Origin: an uncultured Coriobacteriales bacterium
Lineage (GTDB): Bacteria > Actinomycetota > Coriobacteriia > Coriobacteriales > UMGS124
Direction of reading: 5' to 3'
NCBI GenBank assembly: GCA_934636245.1
Contig: CAKUAI010000008.1
Coordinates: 62,001 to 126,000, forward strand
DNA: 64,000 nucleotides
Of the stretch, positions 34,447 through 43,144 are shown piece by piece. The translations under genes were made by a program, and so were the position numbers. The first letter of the stretch is position 1. Every line of letters starts with the position of its first letter. Below the pieces are notes generated by a model. The model was not told the origin of the DNA and did not search any database. It saw only the letters and a list, made by a program, of their open reading frames with translations.

Positions 34447-35761
34447 GGAACATCCCCCAGACTCCTTCGAGACCCTCTACCAGGCGGTCGATGTCGTTCT
34501 TGTCGTTATAGACGCCGATGGAGGCGCGGCACGACGAGCCCATGCCGCCCAACCAGGTGAGCAGGGGCTGCGCGCAGTGGTGCCCCGCTCGGATGGCCAC
34601 ATTGTAGCCGTCGAGCAGGCTCGAAACGTCGTGCGGGTGGATGCCCGCCACATTGAACGAGAACGCGCCGTAGTGGCGAGCCGGGTCGTGGCTGCCCATG
34701 AACTCGATGTAGGGCAGCTCCTCCATGCGCGTCACGAGGTAGCGCATGAGCGCATGCTCGCGGGCCACGAGGTTGTCCATGCCGATGGACTCCACGTAGG
34801 TGAGCGCCGCGTCAAGCGCGTAGGCGCCGGCCGCGTCCTGCGTGCCTGCCTCAAACTTCTCGGGGATGGGCGCCCAAGCGGCCTCGGTCTCGCTCACCCA
34901 GTCGATCATCTCGCCACCAAGCAGCATGGGCGGCATGGCCTCGAGAATCTCGCGCTTGCCCCACAGCACGCCGATGCCCATGGGGCCCATAATCTTGTGC
35001 GCCGAGAAAGCATACATGTCGGCGCCGAGGTCGCGCACGTCCACCACCATGTGCGGCACGGCCTGCGCGCCGTCCACCACCACGTAGGCGCCCATCTCGT
35101 GGGCACGCTTGGCGATGGCACGCACGGGGTTCTCCACACCCAGCACGTTGGAGACCTGGCCGATTGAGACAATGCGGGTCTTGGGGCCAATCTTGGCCTC
35201 AATCTCCTCGTTAGAGATGACGTAGTCGCCACCCTTCTCGGGACGCAGGTACACGAGCGTGGCACCCGTGGCGCGGCAAAGCTGCTGCCAGGGAATGAGG
35301 TTGGAATGGTGCTCCATGATGGAGATGACCACCTCGTCACCGGGCTTGAGGTCGCAGATGCCGGCAAGCCCCTTTGCGGCGAGGTTGAGCGCCTCGGAGG
35401 CGTTGCGCACGAACACGACCTCGTCGGACTCGGGCGCCCCGATGAAGCGGGCCACATGGGCACGCGCCCGGGCGATCGCCTCGGTCGCCTCGATGGAGAG
35501 GCGATAGAGACCCCTCAGGGGGTTGGCGTTCATCGTCTCGTAGAAGCGGCGCTGCGCGTCGAGCACACAGGCCGGGCGCTGCTCGGTGGCCGCCGAGTCG
35601 AGGTAGACGAGCTCGGGTGAGTTGGCGAGCAGGGCGAACTCGGCACGGAACGGGTTCTTGGCGATGTCGGCCACCTCAGGGCTGCCGGCGGCGGCGCTCA
35701 CACACCCCGCGATGCCCCGGTTCGCCTCTGACGTGGCGTCGATGGAATACAGGCGTGCCAT
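34433..35761 (-). CDS. sufS: Cysteine desulfurase SufS
   Basis: 442-residue PLP enzyme that strips sulfur from cysteine for Fe-S clusters. The PLP lysine is in AFSAHKIMGPMGIG, the cofactor-binding Asp/His region reads VVDGAQAVPHM, and the persulfide cysteine is in IRAGHHCAQPLL, the group II (SufS) form. There is an N-terminal extension of about 40 residues before FALLANSPELVYLD. GGAGGGAACCTTCC precedes the ATG. A 100-base gap with a GC hairpin separates it from sufD. Confidence 0.95.
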   Translation of the reverse strand: MARLYSIDATSEANRGIAGCVSAAAGSPEVADIAKNPFRAEFALLANSPELVYLDSAATEQRPACVLDAQRRFYETMNANPLRGLYRLSIEATEAIARARAHVARFIGAPESDEVVFVRNASEALNLAAKGLAGICDLKPGDEVVISIMEHHSNLIPWQQLCRATGATLVYLRPEKGGDYVISNEEIEAKIGPKTRIVSIGQVSNVLGVENPVRAIAKRAHEMGAYVVVDGAQAVPHMVVDVRDLGADMYAFSAHKIMGPMGIGVLWGKREILEAMPPMLLGGEMIDWVSETEAAWAPIPEKFEAGTQDAAGAYALDAALTYVESIGMDNLVAREHALMRYLVTRMEELPYIEFMGSHDPARHYGAFSFNVAGIHPHDVSSLLDGYNVAIRAGHHCAQPLLTWLGGMGSSCRASIGVYNDKNDIDRLVEGLEGVWGMFHGTN

Positions 35762-35860
35762 GGAAGGTTCCCTCCATTGAAGAAGAACCCGCCCGGGCAG
35801 GCCTGCTCGGCGTATGCGCCAAGCGGCGAGCCCGGGTGGGAGGAAGCGGTCGGGTTGATG

Positions 35861-36931
35861 TTACTCGCCCAGCATGTCGGCCACAACGTCGGCGCCGAGC
35901 ACACGCTCGGCGGCGGTGCGCACGGCGGCGCGGGCTTGGGGCACGGGAGCGTCCTCGAAGGCGGCGGCGAAGGTGGACTCCATCACGAGCGCGGGGATGT
36001 CCTCGGGCGCAAGGCCGCGAGACACCAGGTAGGCGCGCTGCTCGGGGCTGATCTCGCCCACAGTGGCGCCGTGGTCGCCCGCGACGTCGTCCTCGTCGCA
36101 CAGGATGACGGGCAGCGACTGGTTGCCCACGCCGTCGCCGGCAAGCAGCACGCACTCGTTCTCGCTGCCCTTGGAACCCTTGCAGCCGCGCACGAGGTCG
36201 ATCGTGTCGCGCAGCGACTTGAAGGCGTCGTCGGCCAGGACGCCGGAAAAGCCCATCGTGCACAGGGTATGCTTGCCGATCTGACGCACGACATGCCCCA
36301 GGTCGAGCGTCTGCGTGCCGCGACCCAGGTAGCGGGCATCGAGCTCGAGGGTCGAGCCGTCGCCCACGAGGTCGCAGCGGAAGCCCGTGGAGGAGAGCTG
36401 CGCCGAGAGCACGTACTGCTTCACGTGCACGTTCGCGCCCTTCTGCGCCACGATGCCCACGTTGTCGAGCATCTGGGGAGCCTCGCATGCAACCACCGAG
36501 AAGAGGTCGAGCTTGGCGTCCTCTTCCACGGCGATGCGCACGCTCCAGCCGCTCGTGGTGCCCGCCGACTCACCCGCGGGCGCATTGCCCACGAGCACGA
36601 CCGAGGCCCGGGCGCCTGCGCCCACGACGACGTCGAGCGCGAAGGCGGCGCGGCCGACCTGGGCCATGTCCACGACGATGGGCCCGTCGGCCACCTCGCC
36701 CGCCGGCACCTCCACGCGGCACACCTCGCCGGCCGCGGCCTCGAGCCAGCCTTGCGCCTCTACGCCTGCGCCGCCCACGGGCGGCTCGCAGGTCGCACCC
36801 GCGAAGCGTCCCTCCAGCGCGGCGGCGTCGACGGCCCCTTCGGCGACCGGCACCTCGATGTCGATGCCGTTGATCTCCAGATGGTTCCAGGTGGGAGTGG
36901 GGAGCTCGTTCACCTGCTTAAGTACCTGCAT
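35861..36931 (-). CDS. sufD: Fe-S cluster assembly protein SufD
   Basis: 356 residues from the ATG at 36931 (MQVLKQVNELPTPTWN), after GGAGACGACAAAC; a GTG at 36946 is the alternative. The central part is a beta-helix typical of the SufB/SufD family (ANVHVKQYVLSAQL, KHTLCTMGFSGVL), and the end is helical (EQRAYLVSRGLAPEDIPALV). SufD pairs with SufB on the SufC ATPase to form the scaffold complex and helps iron entry. It follows sufB directly. Confidence 0.9.
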   Translation of the reverse strand: MQVLKQVNELPTPTWNHLEINGIDIEVPVAEGAVDAAALEGRFAGATCEPPVGGAGVEAQGWLEAAAGEVCRVEVPAGEVADGPIVVDMAQVGRAAFALDVVVGAGARASVVLVGNAPAGESAGTTSGWSVRIAVEEDAKLDLFSVVACEAPQMLDNVGIVAQKGANVHVKQYVLSAQLSSTGFRCDLVGDGSTLELDARYLGRGTQTLDLGHVVRQIGKHTLCTMGFSGVLADDAFKSLRDTIDLVRGCKGSKGSENECVLLAGDGVGNQSLPVILCDEDDVAGDHGATVGEISPEQRAYLVSRGLAPEDIPALVMESTFAAAFEDAPVPQARAAVRTAAERVLGADVVADMLGE

Positions 36932-36947
36932 GTTTGTCGTCTCCACG

Positions 36948-38363
36948 CTAGCCCACCGCGCCTTCCATCTCGAGCTTGATGAGGTTGTTCATCTCGACGG
37001 CGTACTCAAGCGGCAGCTCCTTCGAGATGGGGTTGGCAAAGCCGTTCACCACCATGGTGCGGGCCTCGCTCTCGGTGCACCCGCGCGACATGAGGTAGGT
37101 CACCGTGTCATCGGAGATGCGGCCGATGGTGGCCTCATGACCCACGCTTGCGGTGCGGCAGCGCACGTCGATTGCGGGGATGGTGTCGGAGCGGCTGTGG
37201 TCGTCGAGCATGAGCGAGGCGCAGGAGACCGACGCCTTGGCGTGCTCGGCGCCCTCGGTGATGCACACGGCGGAGCGGAACGTCGAGATGCCGCCGTCCT
37301 TGGAGAGCGACTTGGCGTTGATGGAGCAGCGCGTGTCCTTGCCCTGCAGCACCACGCGCGTGCCCGTGTCGAGGTTCTGGGTGGCGCCGGCAAAGGTGAT
37401 GCCTGTGTACTCGCAGCTCGAGCGGTCGCCTACCAGGAACGACGTGGGATACAGGTAGCTCACGTGGCTGCCGAAGGAGCCCGACACCCACTCGATGGAG
37501 CCGTCCTCCTCCACGCGGGCGCGCTTCGTGTTGAGGTTGTACATGTTCTTCGACCAGTTCTCCACGGTCGAGTAGCGCAGGCGCGCGCCCTTGCCCACGT
37601 AGAGCTCCACGCAGCCCGCGTGCAGGTTGGCCACGTTGTACTTGGGGGCGGAGCAGCCCTCGACGAAGTGCAGGTCGGCGCCCGGCTCCAGGATGATGAG
37701 CGTGTGCTCGAACTGGCCGGCGCCCGCGGCGTTGAGGCGGAAGTAGCTCTGCAGCGGGAAGTCGACCTTCACGCCGGCAGGCACGTACACAAACGAGCCG
37801 CCCGACCACACGGCGCCGTGCAGCGCGGCAAACTTATGGTCGGTAGGCGGCACGAGCTGCATGAACTTCTCGTGGATGAGCTCGGCGTAGGGGCCCTCGA
37901 GCGCCTCCTCGATGCCGGAGTACACCACGCCCTGGGCCGCCACCTCCTCGCGCATGTTGTGGTACACGAGCTCGGAGTCGTACTGGGCTCCCACGCCGGC
38001 CAGGCTCGCGCGCTCGGCCTCGGGGATTCCCAGGCGCTCGAAGGTATCTTTGATGTCCTCGGGGACGTCTTCCCAGTCCTTGGCCTGGTCGGTCTTGGGC
38101 GACACATAGGCCGAGATGTGGTCCATGTCCAGGCCCGCGATGGAGGGGCCCCAGTTGGGCGGCATGGGCGTGGACTCGTAGATCTCCAGGCTCTTGAGGC
38201 GCAGGTCGAGCATCCACTGGGGCTCGTTCTTCTTGGCCGAGATCTCGCGCACGAGCTCGGGGGTCAGGCCGTCGGCCGCACGCTCGTAGCCCTCCTCGGG
38301 CTTGGTGAAGTCGTACAGACCGCCTCCCGCCTGCGTGAAGTCGGCGATGTCGGTGTTTGCCAT
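36948..38363 (-). CDS. sufB: Fe-S cluster assembly scaffold SufB
   Basis: 471 residues from the ATG at 38363, after AGGTGAGGCAG. The scaffold subunit on which clusters form; family blocks include WMLDLRLKSLEIYE, GVVYSGIEEAL, FPLQSYFRLNA and the C-terminal VGHEATIGRISDDTVTYLMSRG. Cysteines in EGCSAPKYN and the later CRTAS region lie where scaffold ligands are expected. It lies between sufC (9 bases upstream) and sufD. Confidence 0.96.
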   Translation of the reverse strand: MANTDIADFTQAGGGLYDFTKPEEGYERAADGLTPELVREISAKKNEPQWMLDLRLKSLEIYESTPMPPNWGPSIAGLDMDHISAYVSPKTDQAKDWEDVPEDIKDTFERLGIPEAERASLAGVGAQYDSELVYHNMREEVAAQGVVYSGIEEALEGPYAELIHEKFMQLVPPTDHKFAALHGAVWSGGSFVYVPAGVKVDFPLQSYFRLNAAGAGQFEHTLIILEPGADLHFVEGCSAPKYNVANLHAGCVELYVGKGARLRYSTVENWSKNMYNLNTKRARVEEDGSIEWVSGSFGSHVSYLYPTSFLVGDRSSCEYTGITFAGATQNLDTGTRVVLQGKDTRCSINAKSLSKDGGISTFRSAVCITEGAEHAKASVSCASLMLDDHSRSDTIPAIDVRCRTASVGHEATIGRISDDTVTYLMSRGCTESEARTMVVNGFANPISKELPLEYAVEMNNLIKLEMEGAVG

Positions 38364-38372
38364 CTGCCTCAC

Positions 38373-39149
38373 CTACTCGGCGCTGTCGCTGCGCGCGGCC
38401 TCGAGGGCCTCATAGGCGGCAAAGCCGGTCTGGTCGATCTGCTTGGCGAGGCTGCCGTCGCCCGTGGCCACAAGATGGCCCTTGACCATGACGTGGGTCT
38501 TGTCGATGGCAAGGCGCTCCAGGATGCGCGTGTTGTGCGTGATGATGAGCAGCGCCCCGTCGCACATCTCGCGGTAGGCCTGGATGCCGCGCGCCACCAC
38601 GTCGAGGGCGTCGACGTCAAGGCCCGAGTCGGTCTCGTCGAGAATGGCGAGCTTGGGCTGCAAGAGCAGCAGCTGCAGCATCTCGACCTTCTTGCGCTCG
38701 CCGCCCGAGAAGCCCACGTTGAGGTCGCGCACCAGGTTGGACTGGTTGAGGCTGAGCTGGTCGCACAGCTCACCCACGTGGGCGCGGAACTTTGAGCCGC
38801 TCATCCTGGGGCCGGGGTGCTTGCGGGTGATGGTGCGCAGGAACTGGTACAGCGGCACGCCGGGCACCTCGACGGGAGCCTGGTAGCTCATGAAGATGCC
38901 GGCAAGCGAGCGCTTGTCAGCAGACAGAGCGGTAACGTCCTGACCTGCGAATTCAATGCTGCCAGAGGTGACCTCGTAGGTGGGGTCGCCCATGATGGTC
39001 TTGCCGAGCGTGGACTTGCCCGCGCCGTTGGGGCCCATGAGCACATGGACCTCGCCGGGATTGACGGTCAGGTCGACACCGTGCAGGATGGGCTTCTCGC
39101 CAACCTGGGTGCTGAGGCCTGTGACGCTCAGCAGGGCAGATTCAGCCAT
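38373..39149 (-). CDS. sufC: Fe-S cluster assembly ATPase SufC
   Basis: 258 residues from the ATG at 39149, chosen because GGAGGATCCA precedes it. ABC-type ATPase without a membrane partner: Walker A GPNGAGKS, signature FSGGERKKVEM, Walker B LAILDETDSGLDVDAL and switch THNTR. It powers SufB/SufD rearrangement. First gene of the operon; two direct repeats about 100-150 bases upstream may be the operator. Confidence 0.96.
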   Translation of the reverse strand: MAESALLSVTGLSTQVGEKPILHGVDLTVNPGEVHVLMGPNGAGKSTLGKTIMGDPTYEVTSGSIEFAGQDVTALSADKRSLAGIFMSYQAPVEVPGVPLYQFLRTITRKHPGPRMSGSKFRAHVGELCDQLSLNQSNLVRDLNVGFSGGERKKVEMLQLLLLQPKLAILDETDSGLDVDALDVVARGIQAYREMCDGALLIITHNTRILERLAIDKTHVMVKGHLVATGDGSLAKQIDQTGFAAYEALEAARSDSAE

Positions 39150-39251
39150 TGGATCCTCCATACTCTCCTGGGGGTTCGTCGGCGCGTTCTCCAAGCGCAC
39201 CTCCCCGTTTTCTACGGCGCGGAGTCTAAGCATTTCGTGTTTCCATTGCAA

Positions 39252-39302
39252 TTCAAATCTGACCATTTTCGTAGGATTACTTCAAATCTGACTATTTTCG
39301 TA
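39252..39302. promoter_or_regulatory. Direct-repeat operator candidate of the suf operon
   Basis: Two 22-base direct repeats, TTCAAATCTGAC[C/T]ATTTTCGTA, at 39252-39273 and 39281-39302 with one mismatch and a 29-base period, lie 100 bases upstream of sufC in the divergent region with the MarR gene. No SufR, IscR or Fur consensus was recognised. Confidence 0.45.
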
Positions 39303-39368
39303 TGATTTGAGCGGCCAGTACCGCCTGTCGGCCTCCAGCATCGCGCATGTTTTGTGGTGACAAAGTAA

Positions 39369-39397
39369 TTAGATAGCCTAACTAAATAAAATGTTAG
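39369..39397. promoter_or_regulatory. Candidate MarR/FabT operator
   Basis: TTAG-ATAGC-CTAA (39369-39381) overlaps CTAAC-N10-GTTAG (39378-39397) in an AT-rich stretch about 45 bases before the MarR gene, consistent with autoregulation. Confidence 0.45.
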
Positions 39398-39439
39398 ACT
39401 TTTCCTTCGGCAGATTCGGCAGAAGGAGGGCTCCTGGCA

Positions 39440-39985
39440 ATGGGAGAAGCCGCCCAGGCATGCACGGCACCGCAGGCAGACATCGACTTCGGCAACGACG
39501 AGGCGTTCTTCACCGCGTTCAACGACCTCATCGTCTCGACCTTCCATTCCATCGAGCGCTACGAGGAGCTCTCGCTGAAGTCGTTTGAGTCCAATGACCT
39601 CAGCATCGCCGAGTCTCACCTGGTAGAGGCTGTGGGCCGCGTCTGTCAAGACAACCCCGCCGGCGTCCCGGTAAGCCAGGTGGCCCAGACCCTGGGCGTG
39701 CGCGTGCCCACCGCGACCGCCTCGGTGAACAAGCTCGTGGCCAAGGGCCTGCTCAGCAAGGAGCGTTCCCAAGAGGACCAGCGCTCCTTTTTGGTCAAGC
39801 TCACGCGCGAGGGCAGGCGGGCGTACCGCCTGCACATGCTGTTCCACCGCCGCATGATCGACGCGCTCGCCGGGACGCTCGACCCCCAGGAGCGCGCCGT
39901 GCTCACCTCGGGGCTCACCAAGCTCAAGGCCTTCTTTGAAGAATCCGCCACCACCCTGCCATCGGCTCAGAAAACGACGAGGTAA
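39440..39985 (+). CDS. MarR-family regulator of fatty acid synthesis (FabT-like by position)
   Basis: 181-residue winged-helix protein. The helix-turn-helix covers VPVSQVAQTLGVRVPTATA, followed by the wing LSKERSQEDQRSFLVKLT with the conserved D-x-R. The C-terminus is a dimerisation helix. It stands immediately before fabH, the position held by fabT in streptococci and lactococci, and probably senses acyl-ACP or long-chain fatty acids to repress the operon. Longer N-terminus (about 30 residues) than typical FabT. AT-rich palindromes lie just upstream. Confidence 0.82.
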   Translation: MGEAAQACTAPQADIDFGNDEAFFTAFNDLIVSTFHSIERYEELSLKSFESNDLSIAESHLVEAVGRVCQDNPAGVPVSQVAQTLGVRVPTATASVNKLVAKGLLSKERSQEDQRSFLVKLTREGRRAYRLHMLFHRRMIDALAGTLDPQERAVLTSGLTKLKAFFEESATTLPSAQKTTR

Positions 39986-39991
39986 CCACGC

Positions 39992-40960
39992 ATGGCTTTT
40001 CACGTAATGGGCACCGGCAGCGCCCGGCCCGAACACGTCGTGACCAACGACGACCTTTCCCGCTTCCTCGACACCGATGACGAATGGATCTCGAGCCGCA
40101 CGGGTATCAGCTCACGTCGCTGCTGCACCACCGAGACCTGCTCCGACCTGGCCGAGGCGGCCGCACGCGCCGCGCTCGACAACGCAGGCGTGGCGGCCGG
40201 CGAGCTCGACCTCATCATCTGCTCCACCATCACCGCCGACGACCTCACGCCCTCCTGCGCCGCCGTGGTGCAGGAACGCATCGGCGCCTCCTGCCCGGCC
40301 TTCGACCTCAACGCGGCGTGCGCGGGCTTCGTGTTCGCCCTCGACGTGGCCCACGGCTATTTCGCCCGCGGCGCCGCCAAGCGCGTGCTCGTGGTGTCGG
40401 CCGAGAAGATGAGCCGCATGGTCGACTGGACGGAGCGCTCCGTGAGCGTGCTGTTCGGCGACGGCGCAGGCGCTGTGGTGCTGGGCGTCGGCGGCGAGAG
40501 CCCCCTCTACACCAAGCTCACCACCAGGGGCTCCCACGACACCCTGTGGTGTCCCAACATGGAGGGCAACTCCCCCTTCGACGCCACCGCCAAACCCGAG
40601 CCCTACCTGCACATGCGCGGCCAGGAGGTCTTCAAGTTCGCCGTGACCTCCATCTGCTCCGACGTGCGCCAGATGTGCTCCGAGGCTGGCATCGAGGCCG
40701 GCGACGTCGACCTGTTCGTGTTCCACCAGGCCAACAAGCGCATCCTCGACAGCGCCGTGGAGAAGCTGGGGCTCGACCGCGACAAGGTCGCCTACACCAT
40801 CCAGGACAGCGGCAACATCTCGAGCGCCTGCATCCCGCTCACGCTCGACACCCTCAACCGCCAGGGACGCCTGCACGAGGGCGACCTGGTGTGCTGCTCG
40901 GGCTTTGGAGCGGGTCTGGTCGTGGCCACGACGCTGCTGAAATGGGGCGGCGCGAGGTAA
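39992..40960 (+). CDS. fabH: 3-oxoacyl-ACP synthase III (KAS III)
   Basis: 322-residue cytosolic enzyme starting fatty acid synthesis by condensing acyl-CoA with malonyl-ACP. The catalytic triad is visible: Cys110 in NAACAGFVFAL, His245 in FHQANKR and Asn in DSGNISSACIP. It starts six bases after the regulator gene and heads the enzyme genes of the cluster. Primer preference cannot be read from sequence. Confidence 0.96.
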   Translation: MAFHVMGTGSARPEHVVTNDDLSRFLDTDDEWISSRTGISSRRCCTTETCSDLAEAAARAALDNAGVAAGELDLIICSTITADDLTPSCAAVVQERIGASCPAFDLNAACAGFVFALDVAHGYFARGAAKRVLVVSAEKMSRMVDWTERSVSVLFGDGAGAVVLGVGGESPLYTKLTTRGSHDTLWCPNMEGNSPFDATAKPEPYLHMRGQEVFKFAVTSICSDVRQMCSEAGIEAGDVDLFVFHQANKRILDSAVEKLGLDRDKVAYTIQDSGNISSACIPLTLDTLNRQGRLHEGDLVCCSGFGAGLVVATTLLKWGGAR

Positions 40961-41052
40961 AATGCGTTTCGGCGGGCATGCGCCCGTTGGGTACGAAAGT
41001 AAACCAGGCGACCGGCATCGGGCCGGGACGCCGCAACCGAGAAGGAGACACC

Positions 41053-41283
41053 ATGTCCGATACGCTCGAGCGCGTCAAGAAGGTCCTGCAGGAAGGCTTC
41101 GAGGTCGATCCTGCCAAGGTGACCCCCGAGAGCACCCTTGCCTCCCTGGGCCTGGACTCCCTGGACACCGTTGAGGTCGTCATGCAGTGCGAGGACGAGT
41201 TCGGCATCGAGATCGACCAGGAGAGCAACCCCTCCACGGTCGGCGAGTTCGTCACCGTCATCGACAACACCCTGGGAGAGTAG
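41053..41283 (+). CDS. acpP: Acyl carrier protein
   Basis: 76-residue acidic four-helix carrier. The phosphopantetheine attachment residue is Ser36 in LGLDSLDTVEVV. GAAGGAGACACC precedes the ATG at 41053. Only three bases separate it from fabK. This gene carries the growing acyl chain for all Fab enzymes encoded around it. Confidence 0.96.
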   Translation: MSDTLERVKKVLQEGFEVDPAKVTPESTLASLGLDSLDTVEVVMQCEDEFGIEIDQESNPSTVGEFVTVIDNTLGE

Positions 41284-41286
41284 TTC

Positions 41287-42231
41287 ATGATCCGCACCCC
41301 CTTGTGCGACCAGCTCGGCATCGAGCACCCCGTGTTTCAGGGCGGCATGGCCTGGATCGCCGACGCGAGCCTGGCAGCTGCCGTGAGCGAGGCAGGCGGC
41401 CTGGGCATCATCGCCGCCATGAACGCCAACGCCGAGTGGCTCCGCGACCAGATCCACCAGCTGCGCGAGAAGACCGACAAGCCCTTCGGCGTGAACGTCA
41501 TGCTCATGAGCCCGTTTGCCGACGAAGTCGCCCAGGTCGTGGCCGAGGAGCACGTGCCCGTGGCCGTGACCGGCGCCGGCAACCCGGCCAAGTACATGGA
41601 GCTGTGGAAGCAGGCCGGCGTCAAGGTCGTGCCCGTGGTCGCCAGCGTCGCGCTCGCCAAGCTCATGGAGCGCCTGGGCGCCACGGCCGTCGTGGCCGAG
41701 GGCACCGAGAGCGGCGGCCACATCGGCGAGCTCACCACCATGACGCTTGTGCCGCAGGTGGTAGACGCCGTGAAGATCCCCGTGCTCGCAGCCGGCGGCA
41801 TCGCCGACGGTCGCGGCGTGGCGGCGGCCTTCATGCTGGGCGCACAGGGGGTGCAGGTTGGCACGAGGTTCCTCGTGGCCAAGGAGTGCACGGTGAGCCA
41901 GGAGTACAAGGACCGCGTCCTCAAGGCGCGCGACCTGTCCACCACGGTCACCGGCAGGCGCACGGGCCATCCCATCCGCTGCCTGAAGTCGCCGTTCACC
42001 CAGAACTACGCCGCCATCGAGAAGGCAGCGGAGTCCGACGAGGAGCTGCACGGCCTGTCGGCCGGCGCGCTGCGCAAGGCCGCCCAGGACGGCAACGGCC
42101 AGGAGGGCCAGTTCATGGCCGGCCAGATCGCCGCCCTCGTGAACAAGGAGCAGACGGCCGCCGAGATTGTGAACGACCTCATGGCAGACGCCGAGCGCGT
42201 GCTGGGAGGTGCCTCCACGTGGGTAAGGTAG
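41287..42231 (+). CDS. fabK: Enoyl-ACP reductase II (FMN-dependent)
   Basis: 314-residue TIM-barrel flavoenzyme reducing trans-2-enoyl-ACP, the last step of each elongation round. Marks of the FabK/nitronate monooxygenase family are FQGGMAWIADASLA, VAEGTESGGHIGE and VLAAGGIADGRGVAAAF with LGAQGVQVGTRF. Its place between acpP and fabD in a complete Fab cluster supports FabK rather than nitronate monooxygenase. No FabI is in the window; FabK-type reductases are not triclosan targets. Confidence 0.94.
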   Translation: MIRTPLCDQLGIEHPVFQGGMAWIADASLAAAVSEAGGLGIIAAMNANAEWLRDQIHQLREKTDKPFGVNVMLMSPFADEVAQVVAEEHVPVAVTGAGNPAKYMELWKQAGVKVVPVVASVALAKLMERLGATAVVAEGTESGGHIGELTTMTLVPQVVDAVKIPVLAAGGIADGRGVAAAFMLGAQGVQVGTRFLVAKECTVSQEYKDRVLKARDLSTTVTGRRTGHPIRCLKSPFTQNYAAIEKAAESDEELHGLSAGALRKAAQDGNGQEGQFMAGQIAALVNKEQTAAEIVNDLMADAERVLGGASTWVR

Positions 42232-43142
42232 CCATTCTTTTCGCAGGTCAGGGTGCCCAGCATGAGGGTATGTGCGCCGAGCTCGCGCGGACGAACGAGG
42301 CGGCCCGCGCCGTTTTCGCCCGCTGCGACGAGGTGCGCCCCGAAACTTCCGACCAGTGCTGGCATGCCAGCAAGGAGACCCTGTCGCTCACGGCGAACAC
42401 CCAGCCCTGCGTGTGGGCGGCCGACATGGCCTGCGCCCGCGCCCTTGAGGCCGCCGGCGTGCATGCCGACGCGGTGGCGGGCTTCTCGCTGGGCGAGCTT
42501 GCCGCGCTTGCCTTCGCCGGCGCCCTCGACGAGCAGGAGGCCTTCCGCCTCGTGTGCCGTCGCAGCGAGCTCATGGACGAGGCCTGCCAGGCAAACCCCG
42601 GCGGCATGGCTGCGGTGCTCAAGCTCACGCCCGAGCGCATCGAGGAGCTGGCCGGCGAGGCCGGAGCCTACGCCGTCAACTACAACTCGCCTGCTCAGAC
42701 GGTATGCGCGGGGTCCAAGGAGGCCATTGCGGCCTTGTGCGACCTCGCCAAGCAGGCGGGCGGGCGCGCCATGCCCCTCGCCGTGCAGGGCGCCTTCCAC
42801 AGCCCGCTCATGACGAGCGCCCGCGAGGGTCTGGAGAAGGTGCTGGCAGGCGTCGAGTTCAAGGCGGCCGAGACACCCGTGTGGGCCAACGCCACGGCAA
42901 CCCCCTACCCCGCAGACGCCGCCGAGGCACGCGAGCTGCTTGCCGCCCAGGTGGCAAGCCCCGTGCGCTGGGCGCAGACACTGGCGGGCCTGGCCGAGGA
43001 AGGCTTCGACACGTTCATCGAGGTGGGCCCGGGCAAGACGCTCACGGGCCTGGTGAAGCGCACGCTGCCCGACGCCCGCGCCCTTTCCTGCGAGACGCCC
43101 GACGAGGTGGCAGCCGTGGTTGCCGCCCTCAAGGAGGACTAA
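42219..43142 (+). CDS. fabD: Malonyl-CoA:ACP transacylase
   Basis: 307 residues from a GTG at 42219, after GGGAGGTGCCTCCAC, overlapping fabK by 13 bases. Loads malonyl groups onto ACP. The nucleophile is Ser90 in GFSLGELAALAFAG and the catalytic His is 194 in AFHSPLM; the N-terminal ILFAGQGAQ block is family-typical. The in-frame open stretch upstream of 42219 is not used. Confidence 0.94.
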   Translation: MGKVAILFAGQGAQHEGMCAELARTNEAARAVFARCDEVRPETSDQCWHASKETLSLTANTQPCVWAADMACARALEAAGVHADAVAGFSLGELAALAFAGALDEQEAFRLVCRRSELMDEACQANPGGMAAVLKLTPERIEELAGEAGAYAVNYNSPAQTVCAGSKEAIAALCDLAKQAGGRAMPLAVQGAFHSPLMTSAREGLEKVLAGVEFKAAETPVWANATATPYPADAAEARELLAAQVASPVRWAQTLAGLAEEGFDTFIEVGPGKTLTGLVKRTLPDARALSCETPDEVAAVVAALKED

Positions 43143-43144
43143 CC

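Noticed and set aside
41187..42218. N-terminal extension of fabD through the fabK region
   Set aside because: The extension is Arg/Gly-rich shadow translation of fabK; the GTG at 42219 has a ribosome site and starts the conserved FabD fold.
41287..42231. Nitronate monooxygenase rather than FabK
   Set aside because: The families share the fold, but a position inside a complete Fab operon with no other enoyl-ACP reductase favours FabK.
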